Shown here: piece after piece, positions 36,152 through 48,034 of the stretch
Layout of the letters: each line of letters begins with the position of its first letter
Numbering within the stretch: the first letter of the stretch is position 1
Source: an uncultured Bartonella sp.
GTDB taxonomy: Bacteria > Pseudomonadota > Alphaproteobacteria > Rhizobiales > Rhizobiaceae
NCBI GenBank assembly: GCA_946478235.1
Contig: CAMLBF010000001.1
Span: forward strand, 186,001 to 250,000
Direction of reading: 5' to 3'
DNA: 64,000 bases
The notes under the pieces: model-generated
Told to the model about the DNA's origin: nothing
What the model saw: the letters and a program-made list of their open reading frames with translations, nothing else
The model's database searches: none
Made by a program: the position numbers and the translations under genes

Positions 36152-36646
36152 TTAGGAATTTAATTTTTTATATAGGGCTTCTGCCACATTTTTGGGTACA
36201 AAAGATGATACATCTCCACCCATCACAGAGATTTGTCTAACGAGAGTAGCCGTTATTGGACGCACCGACACACTCGCTGGGAAAAAAATCGTTTGTAATT
36301 CAGGCGCCAAACCTGAATTCATACCGGCCATTTGCATTTCATAATCAAAGTCTGTGCTATCGCGTAAACCACGCACTATAATTGATGCACCAACTTCTCG
36401 TGCTTTATTAACAAGCAAATTATCAAAAGAAATCACCGATATCGTATCATTCGATACTTTCAAGTCATTTTCACAAAGTTCATCGATAAGTTGTTTGCGT
36501 TCATCAAAAGTGAATAGTGGTTTTTTGGTTGGATGCACACCAATAGCAACAACCACTTTATCAGCAACCTTTAATGCGCTTCGCAATATATCAATATGCC
36601 CGTTTGTGATAGGATCAAAAGAACCAGCATAAATAGCAATCTTCAT
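36152..36646 (-). CDS. coaD: Phosphopantetheine adenylyltransferase
   Basis: 164 residues. It makes dephospho-CoA from phosphopantetheine and ATP. The nucleotidyltransferase motif is [35 protein letters not shown] binds the pantetheine side, and [20 protein letters not shown] replaces the ISST-like second motif. GGGAGC precedes the start. It is placed between gyrA and ppiA as in Brucella. Confidence 0.97.
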   Translation of the reverse strand: MKIAIYAGSFDPITNGHIDILRSALKVADKVVVAIGVHPTKKPLFTFDERKQLIDELCENDLKVSNDTISVISFDNLLVNKAREVGASIIVRGLRDSTDFDYEMQMAGMNSGLAPELQTIFFPASVSVRPITATLVRQISVMGGDVSSFVPKNVAEALYKKLNS

Positions 36647-36685
36647 TCTATTGCTCCCATCACATAAGAAACACCAAATGAGCTT

Positions 36686-39484
36686 TTAATTTTCTGTTTC
36701 TGTAACCTCTGGTGTCACATTATTTTCATCACCAGCGCTATCATCACCTTCGTCACTATCAGATTCCGAAATACGCTCTACTGAAACAACTTTCTCATTA
36801 TCTGCTGTATGGAAAATTGTAACACCTTTTGTAGAACGGCCAGCAATACGTATTCCTTCAACAGGCACACGAATAAGTTGCCCACCGTCAGACACCAGCA
36901 TAATCTGATCTTGTGCATTGACTGGGAATGCTGCAACCAACTTTCCAATCTCGGCAGTTTTTGACGGATCGGTAGCACGGATACCTTTGCCACCGCGCCC
37001 AGAAATACGGAACTCATATGAAGAAGAACGTTTACCGTATCCAAACTCGCTTACCGTCAGAACAGTTTGTTCATGGGCTGCTAGCTCTTCATAACGTTCG
37101 TCACTCAATTCAGTATCTGTTGTATTTTCCTCGTCATCGGCAATAACTACCTCTTCACTGTCATTTCCTGCAGCGCGACGCTCAGCAATTGCACGTTTTA
37201 TAAAGGCTGTACGTTCAGCCGGAGTAGCTTCAACGTGTTCCAATATTGCCATGGAAATAACTTTGTCGCCATCAGCCAGATTGATACCACGAACACCAAT
37301 TGAGTTTCGTCCAGCAAAAACACGCACATCAACAACAGGAAAACGGATACATTGTCCATCTGCTGTTGTTAAAACGACATCATCATTTTCAGTACATGTA
37401 TCAACAGAAAGAATTTGATCACCTTCATCGTCAAGCTTCATAGCAATTTTACCATTGCGGTTCACTTGAACAAAATCCGAAAGCTTATTTCTGCGCACAG
37501 TACCACGTGTTGTTGCGAACATGACATCAAGTTCGCTCCAACTCTCTTCATCTTCCGGCAATGGCATAATGGTCGTTATACGTTCGCCTTGCTGTAATGG
37601 CAGCATATTGATAAGCGCTTTACCACGCGATTGAGGATTACCCATTGGTAAGCGCCAGACTTTTTCCTTATAGACTATGCCGCGTGATGAGAAAAAGAGT
37701 ACAGGTGCATGCGTATTTGCAACAAATAGACGCGTGACAAAATCTTCGTCCTTGGTTGACATACCCGAGCGGCCTTTACCTCCACGACGCTGCGCCCGAT
37801 AGGTATTCAGCGGTACACGTTTAATGTAGCCACCATGACTAACTGTCACGACCATATCTTCACGAGCGATAAGATCCTCATCATCCATCTCAGCGCCACC
37901 TAGGCCAAATGATGTCAGACGTGGCGTCGCAAATTCGTTGCGAAGGGCAATCATTTCGTCTTTGACAATTGTCATGACGCGTACACGTGACGATAGGATA
38001 TCAAGATAGTCCGCAATTTCTACGCCGATTTTATTAAGTTCGTCAGCAATTTCATCGCGTCCCAGTGCTGTTAAGCGCTGCAACCGAAGTTCCAATATAG
38101 CGCGAGCCTGCTCTTCAGAAAGATTATATGTATTATCTTCATGAATGATATGGCGAGGATCATCAATAAGCTGAATTAATGGCGCAACCTGTGCAGCAGG
38201 CCAACGACGCGTCATCAATTGATCACGAGCTGTTTGCGGATCTGGCGCCTTACGTATAAGTGCGATCACTTCATCAATATTGGCCACAGCTATGGCCAAA
38301 CCAACCAAGACATGCGCACGCTCACGCGCTTTACGAAGCAGATATTTGGTTCTGCGGCTTACCACCTCTTCGCGGAAAGCTACAAACGCTCTCAACATAT
38401 CCAGAAGGTTGAGTTGAGCAGGCTTGCCCCCATTCAAGGCAACCATATTGCAACCAAATGACGTCTGTAACGGTGTATAACGATAAAGCTGATTAAGAAC
38501 GACATCGGCTACAGCGTCACGCTTTAGCTCTATGACAACGCGATAACCTTCGCGGTCAGATTCATCACGCAGATCCGAAATACCTTCGATACGTTTATCA
38601 CGCACCAATTCAGCGATTTTTTCCACCATTGTGGCTTTATTCACCTGATATGGAATTTCACTGACAATAATTGCCTGTCGATCATTGCGTATCTCTTCGA
38701 TCTCGACTTTGGCTCTCATAATAAGCGAGCCACGCCCCGTTTCATAAGCCGAACGAATACCTGCCCGTCCCAAGATTATTCCTCCAGTCGGAAAATCAGG
38801 ACCAGGAATAATTTTGATCATTTCGTCAAGTGTAATTGCTGGATTGTCAATCAGCGCAACACAGCCATCAATAACTTCGCCTAAATTATGTGGCGGAATA
38901 TTGGTAGCCATACCAACCGCAATACCGCCTGAACCATTAACCAAAAGGTTTGGAAAGCGCGCAGGAAGAACGATAGGCTCTTGTTCACGTCCGTCATAAT
39001 TATCCTGAAAATCAACCGTATCCTTGTCGATATCAAAAAGCAGACTATCAGAAACCTTCTGTAACCGACATTCGGTATAACGCATAGCAGCTGGCGGATC
39101 ACCATCAATTGAGCCAAAGTTGCCTTGCCCATCAATTAACGGAACTCGCAAGGAAAAGTCTTGCGCCATACGCACTAACGCATCATAAATGGACGCATCG
39201 CCATGTGGGTGGTATTTACCCATCACCTCACCGACGACACCAGCCGATTTACGATAAGCCTTATTGTATGGAAGCCCCATCATATTCATCGCATGAAGAA
39301 TACGTCGATGCACAGGTTTCAATCCATCACGCACATCTGGCAAGGCACGTGACACGATAACACTCATTGCATAATCAAGATAAGATCTTTGCATCTCCTC
39401 GATTATATTGACTGGTTCAATACCGTTCGGCGTGCTTGAGTCTGGTGGCAGAATATGATCGTTCACGGCTTCATAACTTTCCAA
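36686..39484 (-). CDS. gyrA: DNA gyrase subunit A
   Basis: 932 residues from TTG 39484. It cuts and passes DNA with GyrB to introduce negative supercoils. Tyr136 in AAMRYTE is the DNA-linking residue. The quinolone region reads [17 protein letters not shown] (92-108): residue 97 is Ala where E. coli has Ser83. The GyrA-box QRRGGKG follows in the C-terminal domain. An acidic insert (about [16 protein letters not shown]) and an acidic tail occur in the C-terminal part, as in other alphaproteobacteria. Apart from residue 97 nothing looks unusual. Confidence 0.97.
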   Translation of the reverse strand: MESYEAVNDHILPPDSSTPNGIEPVNIIEEMQRSYLDYAMSVIVSRALPDVRDGLKPVHRRILHAMNMMGLPYNKAYRKSAGVVGEVMGKYHPHGDASIYDALVRMAQDFSLRVPLIDGQGNFGSIDGDPPAAMRYTECRLQKVSDSLLFDIDKDTVDFQDNYDGREQEPIVLPARFPNLLVNGSGGIAVGMATNIPPHNLGEVIDGCVALIDNPAITLDEMIKIIPGPDFPTGGIILGRAGIRSAYETGRGSLIMRAKVEIEEIRNDRQAIIVSEIPYQVNKATMVEKIAELVRDKRIEGISDLRDESDREGYRVVIELKRDAVADVVLNQLYRYTPLQTSFGCNMVALNGGKPAQLNLLDMLRAFVAFREEVVSRRTKYLLRKARERAHVLVGLAIAVANIDEVIALIRKAPDPQTARDQLMTRRWPAAQVAPLIQLIDDPRHIIHEDNTYNLSEEQARAILELRLQRLTALGRDEIADELNKIGVEIADYLDILSSRVRVMTIVKDEMIALRNEFATPRLTSFGLGGAEMDDEDLIAREDMVVTVSHGGYIKRVPLNTYRAQRRGGKGRSGMSTKDEDFVTRLFVANTHAPVLFFSSRGIVYKEKVWRLPMGNPQSRGKALINMLPLQQGERITTIMPLPEDEESWSELDVMFATTRGTVRRNKLSDFVQVNRNGKIAMKLDDEGDQILSVDTCTENDDVVLTTADGQCIRFPVVDVRVFAGRNSIGVRGINLADGDKVISMAILEHVEATPAERTAFIKRAIAERRAAGNDSEEVVIADDEENTTDTELSDERYEELAAHEQTVLTVSEFGYGKRSSSYEFRISGRGGKGIRATDPSKTAEIGKLVAAFPVNAQDQIMLVSDGGQLIRVPVEGIRIAGRSTKGVTIFHTADNEKVVSVERISESDSDEGDDSAGDENNVTPEVTETEN

Positions 39485-39676
39485 ATAGAATCATTTCCTT
39501 ATGTTATAACGAAAAATCCCCGAAAACGCCAACAACTCATCAAGCACAGGCGATTGATTTGCTTTTTATTTTCAGTATGTTATTTCTCCACAACAAAAAA
39601 TAGTGGAAGATTTGCCAACTTTTGCGCTTATTTTCGCTATCATTAGAAGAATTTTTGCAAATGAGGAGTAACAAAC

Positions 39677-40306
39677 GTGTTTGAAACCGGCTTGTTGCTA
39701 AATGCCTTTATCACACTCTTAGTCACAATTGACCCTCCGGGGCTCGTGCCAATATTCTTGGGGCTCACCCAAGGAATGACACAAGCACAGCGTCGTTCAA
39801 CGGCTATTGCAGCAAGCGTTATATCTTTTATCATCCTCATTGCATTTGCTTTATTTGGTGGTGCTATATTAAGCGGCTTGGGAATTTCGCTTGGTGCATT
39901 CCAGATTGCTGGTGGAATACTGCTTTTTGCCATTGCGTTTGAAATGATTTTTGCAAAACGGGCAGAACGCAAAGAAAAAACAGCCAAAACTGCTGTTACT
40001 AAAGATCATATTCACAATATTGCAGCCTTCCCTCTTGCTTTGCCAATGATTGCTGGTCCCGGTGCAATTTCGGCAACCATTTTGATGGCCAACAAAAATC
40101 CCGGTTTTCTTGGTACAATTGTTTCTGCCTTTGTTATTTTGGCTTCTGTTATTGTCTGTTATGGCTTTATGATGGCTGCCCACCCTATTGATAAATTGCT
40201 TGGTGAGACTGGTAGATCAATTCTAACACGACTTTTCGGCGTTATTCTTGCAGCTCTCGCCGTTCAATTCGTGGTCAATGGTATTATTACATTGTTTAAT
40301 TTGTGA
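39677..40306 (+). CDS. MarC family integral membrane protein
   Basis: 209 residues from GTG 39677, with GAGGAG upstream. Six hydrophobic segments. Markers: TLLVTIDPPGLVPIFLGLT near the N-terminus, FQIAGGILLFAIAFEMIF, and PLALPMIAGPGAISATI in the middle. The function of this family is unknown; the old multiple-antibiotic-resistance link has not held. It is divergent from gyrA, as in related genomes. Confidence 0.9.
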   Translation: MFETGLLLNAFITLLVTIDPPGLVPIFLGLTQGMTQAQRRSTAIAASVISFIILIAFALFGGAILSGLGISLGAFQIAGGILLFAIAFEMIFAKRAERKEKTAKTAVTKDHIHNIAAFPLALPMIAGPGAISATILMANKNPGFLGTIVSAFVILASVIVCYGFMMAAHPIDKLLGETGRSILTRLFGVILAALAVQFVVNGIITLFNL

Positions 40307-40382
40307 GTTTCTTGCCACGTTACTGCTATCAGCGAGCCTGAAAGTTTTATTTAATAATAATCAGACACGTCAGTAAAAAAAG

Positions 40383-40415
40383 AAGGCATGGAACATTCTA
40401 TCTGTCTCATGCCTT
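40383..40415 (+). terminator. Possible terminator of marC-like gene
   Basis: AAGGCATG pairs with CATGCCTT across a 17-base loop, followed by a broken T-run (TTTATTCATTTT). It lies 76 bases after the gene. Confidence 0.45.
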
Positions 40416-40524
40416 TATTCATTTTACATCAAAAACAACTAGTGTAATAGCTCGAGAACATTAAGATAAAATAAGCTTACTTATCCCGTTATTTTCTAAT
40501 TAGTACAAAGCCTTGTTTACCAGC

Positions 40525-40560
40525 AAAAAAGCAATTCTATCTGTTACCGATAGAATTGCT
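40525..40560 (-). terminator. Rho-independent terminator of ssb
   Basis: A 12-bp perfect stem (AGCAATTCTATC with GATAGAATTGCT, 40530-40560) with a 7-base loop. On the minus strand it is followed by TTTTTT (40525-40530). Confidence 0.85.
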
Positions 40561-40597
40561 CATTGTAGAATATTGTTTTATTCGTGGGCTAAATTCA

Positions 40598-41098
40598 TCA
40601 AAATGGCACATCATCATCGAGTTCACGAGAAAAATTGCCGCTAGTTTGCGCATTATCGCTCTGCACTGAACCGCCGCTGTAATTGCTCGGAGCCGCGTTA
40701 TAATTACCTGATTGATCGCTAATTGAAGAGCGTCCGCCACCTTCACCGCGACTATCAAGCATTTGCAGTTCGCCACGATATTTCTGGAGTACAATTTCCG
40801 TAGTGTAACGATCAAGACCATTTTGATCCTGCCATTTACGCGTTTGCAACTGACCTTCGATGTAAAGCTTTGCACCCTTTTTTACATATTGCTCTACAAC
40901 TTTTACCAAGTTTTCGTTAAAAATGACAACACTATGCCATTCGGTACGCTCACGACGTTCGCCTGTGTTGCGATCACGCCAAGTATCAGATGTTGCAATA
41001 CGTAAAGTTGCCACCTGATCGCCAGAATTCATACGACGTATTTCCGGATCTGCACCGACATTGCCGATCAGAATAACTTTATTTACGCTACCTGCCAT
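40598..41098 (-). CDS. ssb: Single-stranded DNA-binding protein
   Basis: 166 residues. The OB-fold starts with [17 protein letters not shown] and has [21 protein letters not shown] and [18 protein letters not shown] Gly/Ser/Asn-rich linker (about 110-155) leads to the acidic tip DDDVPF, which binds partner proteins. GGAG precedes the start. It is divergent from uvrA, and the 257 bases between them contain a LexA-type box nearer to uvrA. Confidence 0.97.
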   Translation of the reverse strand: MAGSVNKVILIGNVGADPEIRRMNSGDQVATLRIATSDTWRDRNTGERRERTEWHSVVIFNENLVKVVEQYVKKGAKLYIEGQLQTRKWQDQNGLDRYTTEIVLQKYRGELQMLDSRGEGGGRSSISDQSGNYNAAPSNYSGGSVQSDNAQTSGNFSRELDDDVPF

Positions 41099-41326
41099 TA
41101 TTATAACTCCAAATCTGTACCATCAGCATCGTTATGATAAAACAACATTATCATATAGTCTTTTAAGTCCATATATGGAAAAAGCTGTCTGATTTTTTTT
41201 TACTTTCCACAGAACTAAAGTTTTCCATATTTTGTGACTTTCCACAGCACTAACGTCACTATCATATAGGCTGTGACGATTGAACCCATTGCATTTCTTT
41301 ACAATCTCACCTATTTGAATGCAAGT

Positions 41327-41341
41327 GTTCCATTTTTGTTC
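41327..41341 (+). promoter_or_regulatory. LexA (SOS) box before uvrA
   Basis: GTTCCATTTTTGTTC fits the alphaproteobacterial LexA site GTTC-N7-GTTC exactly. It lies 20 bases before the uvrA ATG and 228 bases before the divergent ssb start. Confidence 0.75.
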
Positions 41342-41361
41342 CTAACCTTACAAGGTTGAAT

Positions 41362-44274
41362 ATGTCTGAGCAGAAGTTTATTTCCATACGCGGTGCGCGT
41401 CAGCACAATTTGAAAAACATAGATCTAGATTTGCCTCGCGATAAACTGATCGTTATGACCGGCCTTTCTGGATCAGGAAAATCATCTCTTGCATTTGACA
41501 CGATCTACGCTGAAGGCCAACGTCGATATGTAGAAAGCTTGTCGTCTTATGCCAGACAATTTCTGGAAATGATGCAAAAGCCTGATGTTGATCAGATTGA
41601 TGGATTATCTCCGGCAATATCGATTGAACAAAAAACAACCAGCCGCAATCCACGCTCAACCGTAGGTACGGTCACCGAGATCCATGACTATATGCGATTG
41701 TTGTTTGCACGCGTTGGTGTACCCTATTCTCCAGCGACAGGATTACCGATTGAAAGTCAAACCGTCAGCCAGATGGTTGATCGGGTTATGGCTTTGCCAG
41801 AAGGTACGCGCCTTTATATTATGGCACCTTTGGTTCGCGGTCGAAAAGGTGAATATAAAAAAGAACTCGCTGAACTTCAGAAAAAGGGATTTCAAAGAGT
41901 CAAAGTTGATGGCGTGTTTTATGAAATTGCAGATGTTCCTGAACTGGATAAAAAATACAAACACGATATTGATGTTGTTGTTGACCGTGTTGTCGTACGT
42001 GATGATTTATCAGCCCGATTGGCAGATAGTTTAGAAACATGTCTGCATCTTGCTGATGGCCTTGCAATTGCTGAACTGGCTGATAAGCCACTTCCTGCCA
42101 ATGAAACTTCAGGCGGTGCGGCGAATAAATCAAAAAATGAAACACATGAACGTTTGATTTTTTCAGAAAAATTTGCCTGTCCTGTTTCTGGCTTCACGAT
42201 CCCAGAAATTGAACCAAGATTATTTTCATTCAACAATCCATTTGGCGCATGCCCATCGTGCGATGGTTTAGGTGCATTGCAAGCTATAGACCCAACAATG
42301 GTTGTTCCTGATGAAAATACCACTTTAAAAGCAGGCGCTATCGCACCATGGGCAAAGTCTTCCTCGCCCTATTACAATCAAACTTTAGAAGCTTTAGGAA
42401 AAGCTTATGAGTTCAAATTGACAGACAAGTGGAAAGATTTGTCCGAAGAAGCACGTAAAGCTATTCTCTATGGCACGGGCAAACGTGAAATAACCTTTAC
42501 CTACAATGATGGCATGAGATCTTATTCTGCGACAAAAAGTTTTGAAGGCGTCATACCAAATATGGAACGTCGCTGGAAAGAAACAGATTCCGCTTGGTCG
42601 CGTGAAGAAATTGAACGCTATATGTCTTCATCACCATGTCCAGCTTGTAAAGGGTATCGTTTAAAACCCGAAGCCTTGGCAGTCAAAATCAATAAATTGC
42701 ACATTGGTGAAGTTTCTGAAATGTCGATTTCAAAAGCAGATCAATGGTTTGCTGATGTCGATAAGAGCTTTACTGAAAAACAACGCAATATAGCTGCGCG
42801 TATCTTAAAGGAGATCCGCGAAAGATTGAAATTCCTAAACGATGTGGGGCTGGAATATCTTGCTCTATCGCGTAACTCCGGCACATTGTCAGGTGGTGAA
42901 AGTCAACGTATCCGGCTTGCTTCTCAAATTGGTTCTGGTCTTACTGGGGTTCTTTATGTTTTGGACGAACCTTCAATTGGTCTTCACCAGCGTGATAATG
43001 CACGATTACTAGAAACACTGCATCATTTACGCGACTTAGGAAATACCGTTATTGTGGTGGAACACGACGAAGATGCTATTTTGACAGCAGATTATGTCGT
43101 TGATATTGGACCTGCTGCAGGTGTGCATGGTGGAAACGTCATTGCACAAGGTAGTCCAAGTGACATTATGAATGACCCGGCGTCATTAACCGGTCAGTAT
43201 TTGTCAGGAAAAATGTTTGTCCCCATTCCTGCGGAAAGACGAAAGATTTCAAAAACACGCAAATTAAGGGTTGTTGGTGCACGTGGAAACAATCTGAAAA
43301 ATATCAACGCCGATATACCATTGAGTACATTTACATGTGTTACGGGTGTATCCGGTGGCGGTAAATCAACATTCCTGATTGAAACACTGTTTAAAGCAGC
43401 CTCCCGACGCATCATGGGTAGTCGTGAACATCCTGCCGAACATGACAAAATTGATGGTTTAGAACAACTCGATAAGGTGATTGATATTGATCAGTCCCCG
43501 ATTGGTCGTACGCCGCGCTCTAATCCTGCGACATATACAGGTGCTTTTACCCCTATTCGGGACTGGTTTGCCGGATTACCCGAAGCAAAAGCCAGAGGTT
43601 ATCAACCGGGACGTTTTTCGTTCAACGTCAAAGGTGGACGATGCGAAGCGTGTCAAGGAGACGGTGTTATCAAGATAGAGATGCACTTTTTACCTGACGT
43701 TTATGTCACTTGCGACGTCTGTCATGGAAAACGATATAATAGAGAAACGCTTGAAGTTACTTTTAAAGGCAAATCCATTGCAGACGTATTGGATATGACT
43801 GTTGAGGAAGCCGCAGAATTCTTCCAAGCCGTTCCAGCAATCCGCGATAAAATGGATACTTTAGTAAAAGTTGGCCTTGGATATATTAAAGTCGGACAAC
43901 AAGCCACGACACTTTCTGGTGGTGAGGCGCAACGCGTAAAACTTGCAAAAGAGCTTTCCAGAAAAGCTACAGGAAGAACTTTATATATTCTGGACGAGCC
44001 AACAACAGGCCTACATTTTCACGATGTAGCAAAACTATTAGAGGTTTTACATGAGTTGGTAGACCAAGGTAATACTGTGGCAGTTATTGAACATAATCTT
44101 GAAGTTATCAAAACAGCAGATTGGATTATCGATTTGGGACCAGAAGGTGGTGACGGTGGCGGTGAAATCGTCGCAGCCGGTAGACCTGAAGATATCGTAA
44201 AAGTCGAACGGTCATACACTGGACGATTTTTGAAAGAGCTTCTTGAACGCCGTCCGCAAGCAAAAGCCAAGTAA
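41362..44274 (+). CDS. uvrA: Excinuclease ABC subunit A
   Basis: 970 residues from ATG 41362; TTG 41356 is in frame. It scans DNA for bulky damage with UvrB. First ATPase: [14 protein letters not shown] with signature [12 protein letters not shown]. The first zinc motif has [19 protein letters not shown] with CPSC. Second ATPase: [13 protein letters not shown], then CEACQGDG and CDVC zinc pairs, and [15 protein letters not shown]. Walker B with [10 protein letters not shown] follows. It is complete and of normal length, with an SOS box just upstream. Confidence 0.98.
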   Translation: MSEQKFISIRGARQHNLKNIDLDLPRDKLIVMTGLSGSGKSSLAFDTIYAEGQRRYVESLSSYARQFLEMMQKPDVDQIDGLSPAISIEQKTTSRNPRSTVGTVTEIHDYMRLLFARVGVPYSPATGLPIESQTVSQMVDRVMALPEGTRLYIMAPLVRGRKGEYKKELAELQKKGFQRVKVDGVFYEIADVPELDKKYKHDIDVVVDRVVVRDDLSARLADSLETCLHLADGLAIAELADKPLPANETSGGAANKSKNETHERLIFSEKFACPVSGFTIPEIEPRLFSFNNPFGACPSCDGLGALQAIDPTMVVPDENTTLKAGAIAPWAKSSSPYYNQTLEALGKAYEFKLTDKWKDLSEEARKAILYGTGKREITFTYNDGMRSYSATKSFEGVIPNMERRWKETDSAWSREEIERYMSSSPCPACKGYRLKPEALAVKINKLHIGEVSEMSISKADQWFADVDKSFTEKQRNIAARILKEIRERLKFLNDVGLEYLALSRNSGTLSGGESQRIRLASQIGSGLTGVLYVLDEPSIGLHQRDNARLLETLHHLRDLGNTVIVVEHDEDAILTADYVVDIGPAAGVHGGNVIAQGSPSDIMNDPASLTGQYLSGKMFVPIPAERRKISKTRKLRVVGARGNNLKNINADIPLSTFTCVTGVSGGGKSTFLIETLFKAASRRIMGSREHPAEHDKIDGLEQLDKVIDIDQSPIGRTPRSNPATYTGAFTPIRDWFAGLPEAKARGYQPGRFSFNVKGGRCEACQGDGVIKIEMHFLPDVYVTCDVCHGKRYNRETLEVTFKGKSIADVLDMTVEEAAEFFQAVPAIRDKMDTLVKVGLGYIKVGQQATTLSGGEAQRVKLAKELSRKATGRTLYILDEPTTGLHFHDVAKLLEVLHELVDQGNTVAVIEHNLEVIKTADWIIDLGPEGGDGGGEIVAAGRPEDIVKVERSYTGRFLKELLERRPQAKAK

Positions 44275-44305
44275 CGCATTGAAATATCGAGAACAACGAT
44301 ATCAT

Positions 44306-44335
44306 AAATAGCGATCTCAATAGAGGCTATTTTTT
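44306..44335 (+). terminator. Probable terminator of uvrA
   Basis: AAATAGC and GCTATTT pair, with an inner CTC/GAG stem after a 3-base bulge, and a T-run follows. Confidence 0.6.
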
Positions 44336-44447
44336 CGACTAGACACTTGTTCAGCATTGTCGCTGAGCAAGTTATAGCATTCACATTTATATAATAGCGA
44401 TATCTTTATCCCGTAAGGCCGCGTCAATTATTATCATATGTTGAATA

Positions 44448-44474
44448 TAATAATGGCGGCATAAGCCGCCATTA
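44448..44474 (-). terminator. Rho-independent terminator of the porin gene
   Basis: TAATGGCGGC, loop ATAA, GCCGCCATTA: a 10-bp perfect stem 30 bases after the porin stop, with TTATATT following on the minus strand. Confidence 0.8.
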
Positions 44475-44504
44475 CAAAACCATTTAATGAATGCGTTTGC
44501 GTTT

Positions 44505-45746
44505 TTAGAAATTACGCTGCATACGCAACATGCCTTGAACGGCACTATCTCCATGGAATGTGACCTTGGAACCATCAGCCCATTTTTTGTCATTACCATA
44601 GTTAAGATATGAAACTTCTGGCGTTACTATCAAACCAGGAACCAATTCATAAGCCATGTTGACTGACGCACTAAATACATCGGTGTCATCATAGGTTAGC
44701 TGAGAATTGAATGATGCTTTTTTGGTTGCCTTGAACGTTGTTCCGCCCCAAACAGCCCAGTCACCACCCCAATCACCATACTGGCTTGTGTGCATACGGT
44801 AATATGAGTCATGTTTTCTATTCGGATGAGCTTTATTATAATCGCTGTCATAAGCGTAATAATCATCATTGGTTTTATAACCGCCCATAACCCAAACAGA
44901 TAATTGGTCTGTTACATTAAGATTTACGCGTAATTTAGCTGCCCATTCATCCCATTGGGCATCATATGCGCCAACAGCGGCAATTGAGCCCCAGCCCTGT
45001 ACGTATTTGGCACCAAATAGAACATTTGGTGTATAATCGTCAATTTTACTACCACTATGGAAACGACGAACGTCATCCGCATAACGATCTGCAATGCCTG
45101 AATTTGGGCCAACGCGTTTACCAAGGCTTTTCACATAATAATTGTCACCCTGATTATCGCTTCCGCCGTCAGTACCTTGTTCCACACCGATAATAGCAGA
45201 AAATCCGTTGGATGCACTAAAAGTGTAGCTCAAAACGTTGGTACGCTGGAACATTCCTGGGTCAACAACATCGTCATTCAACACTTTTCCAAGATAACCG
45301 GTCCAATGCCAAAAAATAGATTCGTCCACACCAACGCGTAAACCACCCAACTCGATATAAGCAAAATGCGCTTGTCCACCTAATGAGTCGTGCCCATCAT
45401 CCCATTGGTTACGCAATTCTACAAGAGTGCGAAGTGTACCAAGCTCTGTTTCACTTGCTGTTTGAAAACGCAATTCACCACGAGCACGCCAGTTATAGGT
45501 GTCACGATCCTTTGAACCTTTATAGGCGTAAACGTTATCTCCGCCTTTCAAATCAGCACGAATGTATCCACCTACACGCATACAGGTTTCTGTTCCCGGA
45601 ATATAAAAATATCCCTCCCCAAATGCGTCACATACACGGACATATTCTACCGGTTCGGGTTCGGCAACCACGACATCGGCTGCGTAAGATGCATTCGAAA
45701 TAACGATGGCGGCAACAGAGCCGGCCAATAATGTCTTTATTTTCAT
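44505..45746 (-). CDS. Outer-membrane porin, rhizobial Porin_2 / Omp2 type
   Basis: 413 residues. The signal peptide is KIKTLLAGSVAAIVISNASYA. The mature start has the conserved pair of cysteines, RVCDAFGEGYFYIPGTETC, then MRVGGYIRAD, which marks the Porin_2 family (Brucella Omp2a/Omp2b). The rest is a series of alternating beta strands ending in the C-terminal Phe (RMQRNF) needed for outer-membrane assembly. Expected role: a trimeric general diffusion pore. It is preceded by AGGGAG and is a single gene with a strong terminator. Confidence 0.94.
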   Translation of the reverse strand: MKIKTLLAGSVAAIVISNASYAADVVVAEPEPVEYVRVCDAFGEGYFYIPGTETCMRVGGYIRADLKGGDNVYAYKGSKDRDTYNWRARGELRFQTASETELGTLRTLVELRNQWDDGHDSLGGQAHFAYIELGGLRVGVDESIFWHWTGYLGKVLNDDVVDPGMFQRTNVLSYTFSASNGFSAIIGVEQGTDGGSDNQGDNYYVKSLGKRVGPNSGIADRYADDVRRFHSGSKIDDYTPNVLFGAKYVQGWGSIAAVGAYDAQWDEWAAKLRVNLNVTDQLSVWVMGGYKTNDDYYAYDSDYNKAHPNRKHDSYYRMHTSQYGDWGGDWAVWGGTTFKATKKASFNSQLTYDDTDVFSASVNMAYELVPGLIVTPEVSYLNYGNDKKWADGSKVTFHGDSAVQGMLRMQRNF

Positions 45747-45868
45747 GCTGGAAACTCCCTACAGGGTGATTTAGAGAAATTATGATTTGTCACATGATAT
45801 GAGTCAGCATGCGCAGAATGGAAGGCAAAAAAATACGGACTTATAATCTAACTTTATAACGTGACAAT

Positions 45869-47416
45869 TTAGTCACATGTCAAATTATGCAATATTGATG
45901 GAATTTGCGTTATCAAATCATCGGCAATAGCCCCAATGCCAACCTGTCGTCCACATTCTGCATGAATCCAATTACCAGCACATACAGCCTCATACACCGG
46001 CATACCTTGTACCAACAGGCCTCCCAATATCCCTGAGAGAACGTCACCAGAGCCCGCAGTTGCTAAAAATGGTGTGCCGTTAACTGTTATAGATAATCGA
46101 CCGTCAGGTGATGCTATCATGCTATCAGCCCCCTTATAAACAACGGTAGCACCACTTTTTAAAGCTGCTTCCCGCGCTTTATCGATACGAGGACTATTCG
46201 ACTTTGATGCAATATCAGGAAAAATACGTTTAAATTCACCTTCATGCGGGGTTAATACAACTTTCACCGTCGACTGCTTGATAAGCTCGAATATTTCATC
46301 AGTTTTGTCGGCTATAGCCGTCAATGCATCGGCATCAAGAACGATTGTCTCGATACAATCCTGCTTTGAAAGAATGCTTTTAATGAGAGTAAAAGCTCTA
46401 TCCATCGCCCCAAAACCGGGCCCAAGCACTGCCGTTTTCACTTTTCTACGCTGAAAAAAAGACAGAACATCAGCGTCTGACCCCATTTCTTTTAACATAA
46501 CGCTTGTAAGATGACTTTCATGAACGGACAATGCGTCTTGCGGTGAAAGAATTGTGACAAGACCTGCTCCTGTACGTGCTGCCGCATGTGCTGCCAACCG
46601 AGCAGCACCCGTCATTATTGCTGGACCAGAAAAAACAGCAACATGCCCTTTACTATATTTATGCATATCATATTCAAGAACGGGCCAATCACCCAGCCAC
46701 ATTTTGGGCAAATTCACGCTAGTATTGGGACAGATATCCTTCAACACATCGGGCATTATGCCAATATCCCGTAAAATAATATCCCCACAATATGCTCTTG
46801 CAGGATAACAGATATGCCCTGGTTTCAGCCTGAAAAAAGTCACCGTATAGGTTGCGTTGACGGCAACTGTATGAACCGATCCGTCACGCCCAAAAATACC
46901 GGACGGTAAATCGATCGCAATAACAGGCACTCCAGATGCATTTATCTTTTTCACCAATGCTCCTGTTTTCTCGTTGAGACCACGATCAAGCCCTGCGCCA
47001 TAAAGCGCATCAACAATAAGATCGAAATCATTAAAAACCAGCGCATCAATATTGAGCGTTGCACCGCTCCAATCTACAAATGCTTTATGTGCATCACTGC
47101 CAATACGAGGTTGACCAATAAAAAAGCATATTGCTTGATATCCTCTCGCTTTCAAAAATTCAGCAACAGCATAACCATCGCCGCCGTTATTACCTGGTCC
47201 ACAGATGACAGCAACACGTTGCGCATTCCTGTATTTTTCTAAAATGATATTTCCTACCGCCTGTGCCGCATTTAGCATCAAACGGTAACTTTCATACCCT
47301 CCACTTATGACCGCCAATTGATCCGCCTTCCCCATTTCTTTTGGCGTGAGCAACTCGAATGGAAGATCAGCATCACACAACCCATTAGTTGCATATTTTT
47401 TAATCAAATCGCTCAT
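45869..47416 (-). CDS. nnr: Bifunctional NAD(P)H-hydrate epimerase / ADP-dependent dehydratase
   Basis: 515 residues from ATG 47416, which has GGTGG upstream; GTG 47443 is possible. It repairs damaged (hydrated) NADH and NADPH. The N-terminal NnrE epimerase domain has VICGPGNNGGDGYAVAEFL and VIAIDLPSGIFGRDG. The C-terminal NnrD dehydratase domain has KYSKGHVAVFSGP, VLTPHEGEFKRIFP, and GSGDVLSGILGGLL. Both halves look complete. It is divergent from glnB. Confidence 0.94.
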   Translation of the reverse strand: MSDLIKKYATNGLCDADLPFELLTPKEMGKADQLAVISGGYESYRLMLNAAQAVGNIILEKYRNAQRVAVICGPGNNGGDGYAVAEFLKARGYQAICFFIGQPRIGSDAHKAFVDWSGATLNIDALVFNDFDLIVDALYGAGLDRGLNEKTGALVKKINASGVPVIAIDLPSGIFGRDGSVHTVAVNATYTVTFFRLKPGHICYPARAYCGDIILRDIGIMPDVLKDICPNTSVNLPKMWLGDWPVLEYDMHKYSKGHVAVFSGPAIMTGAARLAAHAAARTGAGLVTILSPQDALSVHESHLTSVMLKEMGSDADVLSFFQRRKVKTAVLGPGFGAMDRAFTLIKSILSKQDCIETIVLDADALTAIADKTDEIFELIKQSTVKVVLTPHEGEFKRIFPDIASKSNSPRIDKAREAALKSGATVVYKGADSMIASPDGRLSITVNGTPFLATAGSGDVLSGILGGLLVQGMPVYEAVCAGNWIHAECGRQVGIGAIADDLITQIPSILHNLTCD

Positions 47417-47529
47417 AATAGAACCACCCAGAAACGCTTTCACAACGAGACTATATTGTTTTTCATTATTTGTTAGTGAATATTAACAATCAATATATTG
47501 AATTGTTCATTATTTTACATTTTTTTTAA

Positions 47530-47955
<426 letters not shown>

Positions 47956-48034
47956 ATTAACTGATCTGAATATCTAAGCTTGAAATTATTTCATTCTATG
48001 TAATGGTTATCTTGGTTTAATAAGGAAATATAAT

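Noticed and set aside
41919-42323. 134-codon minus-strand ORF opposite uvrA
   Set aside because: A shadow of the conserved uvrA coding frame.
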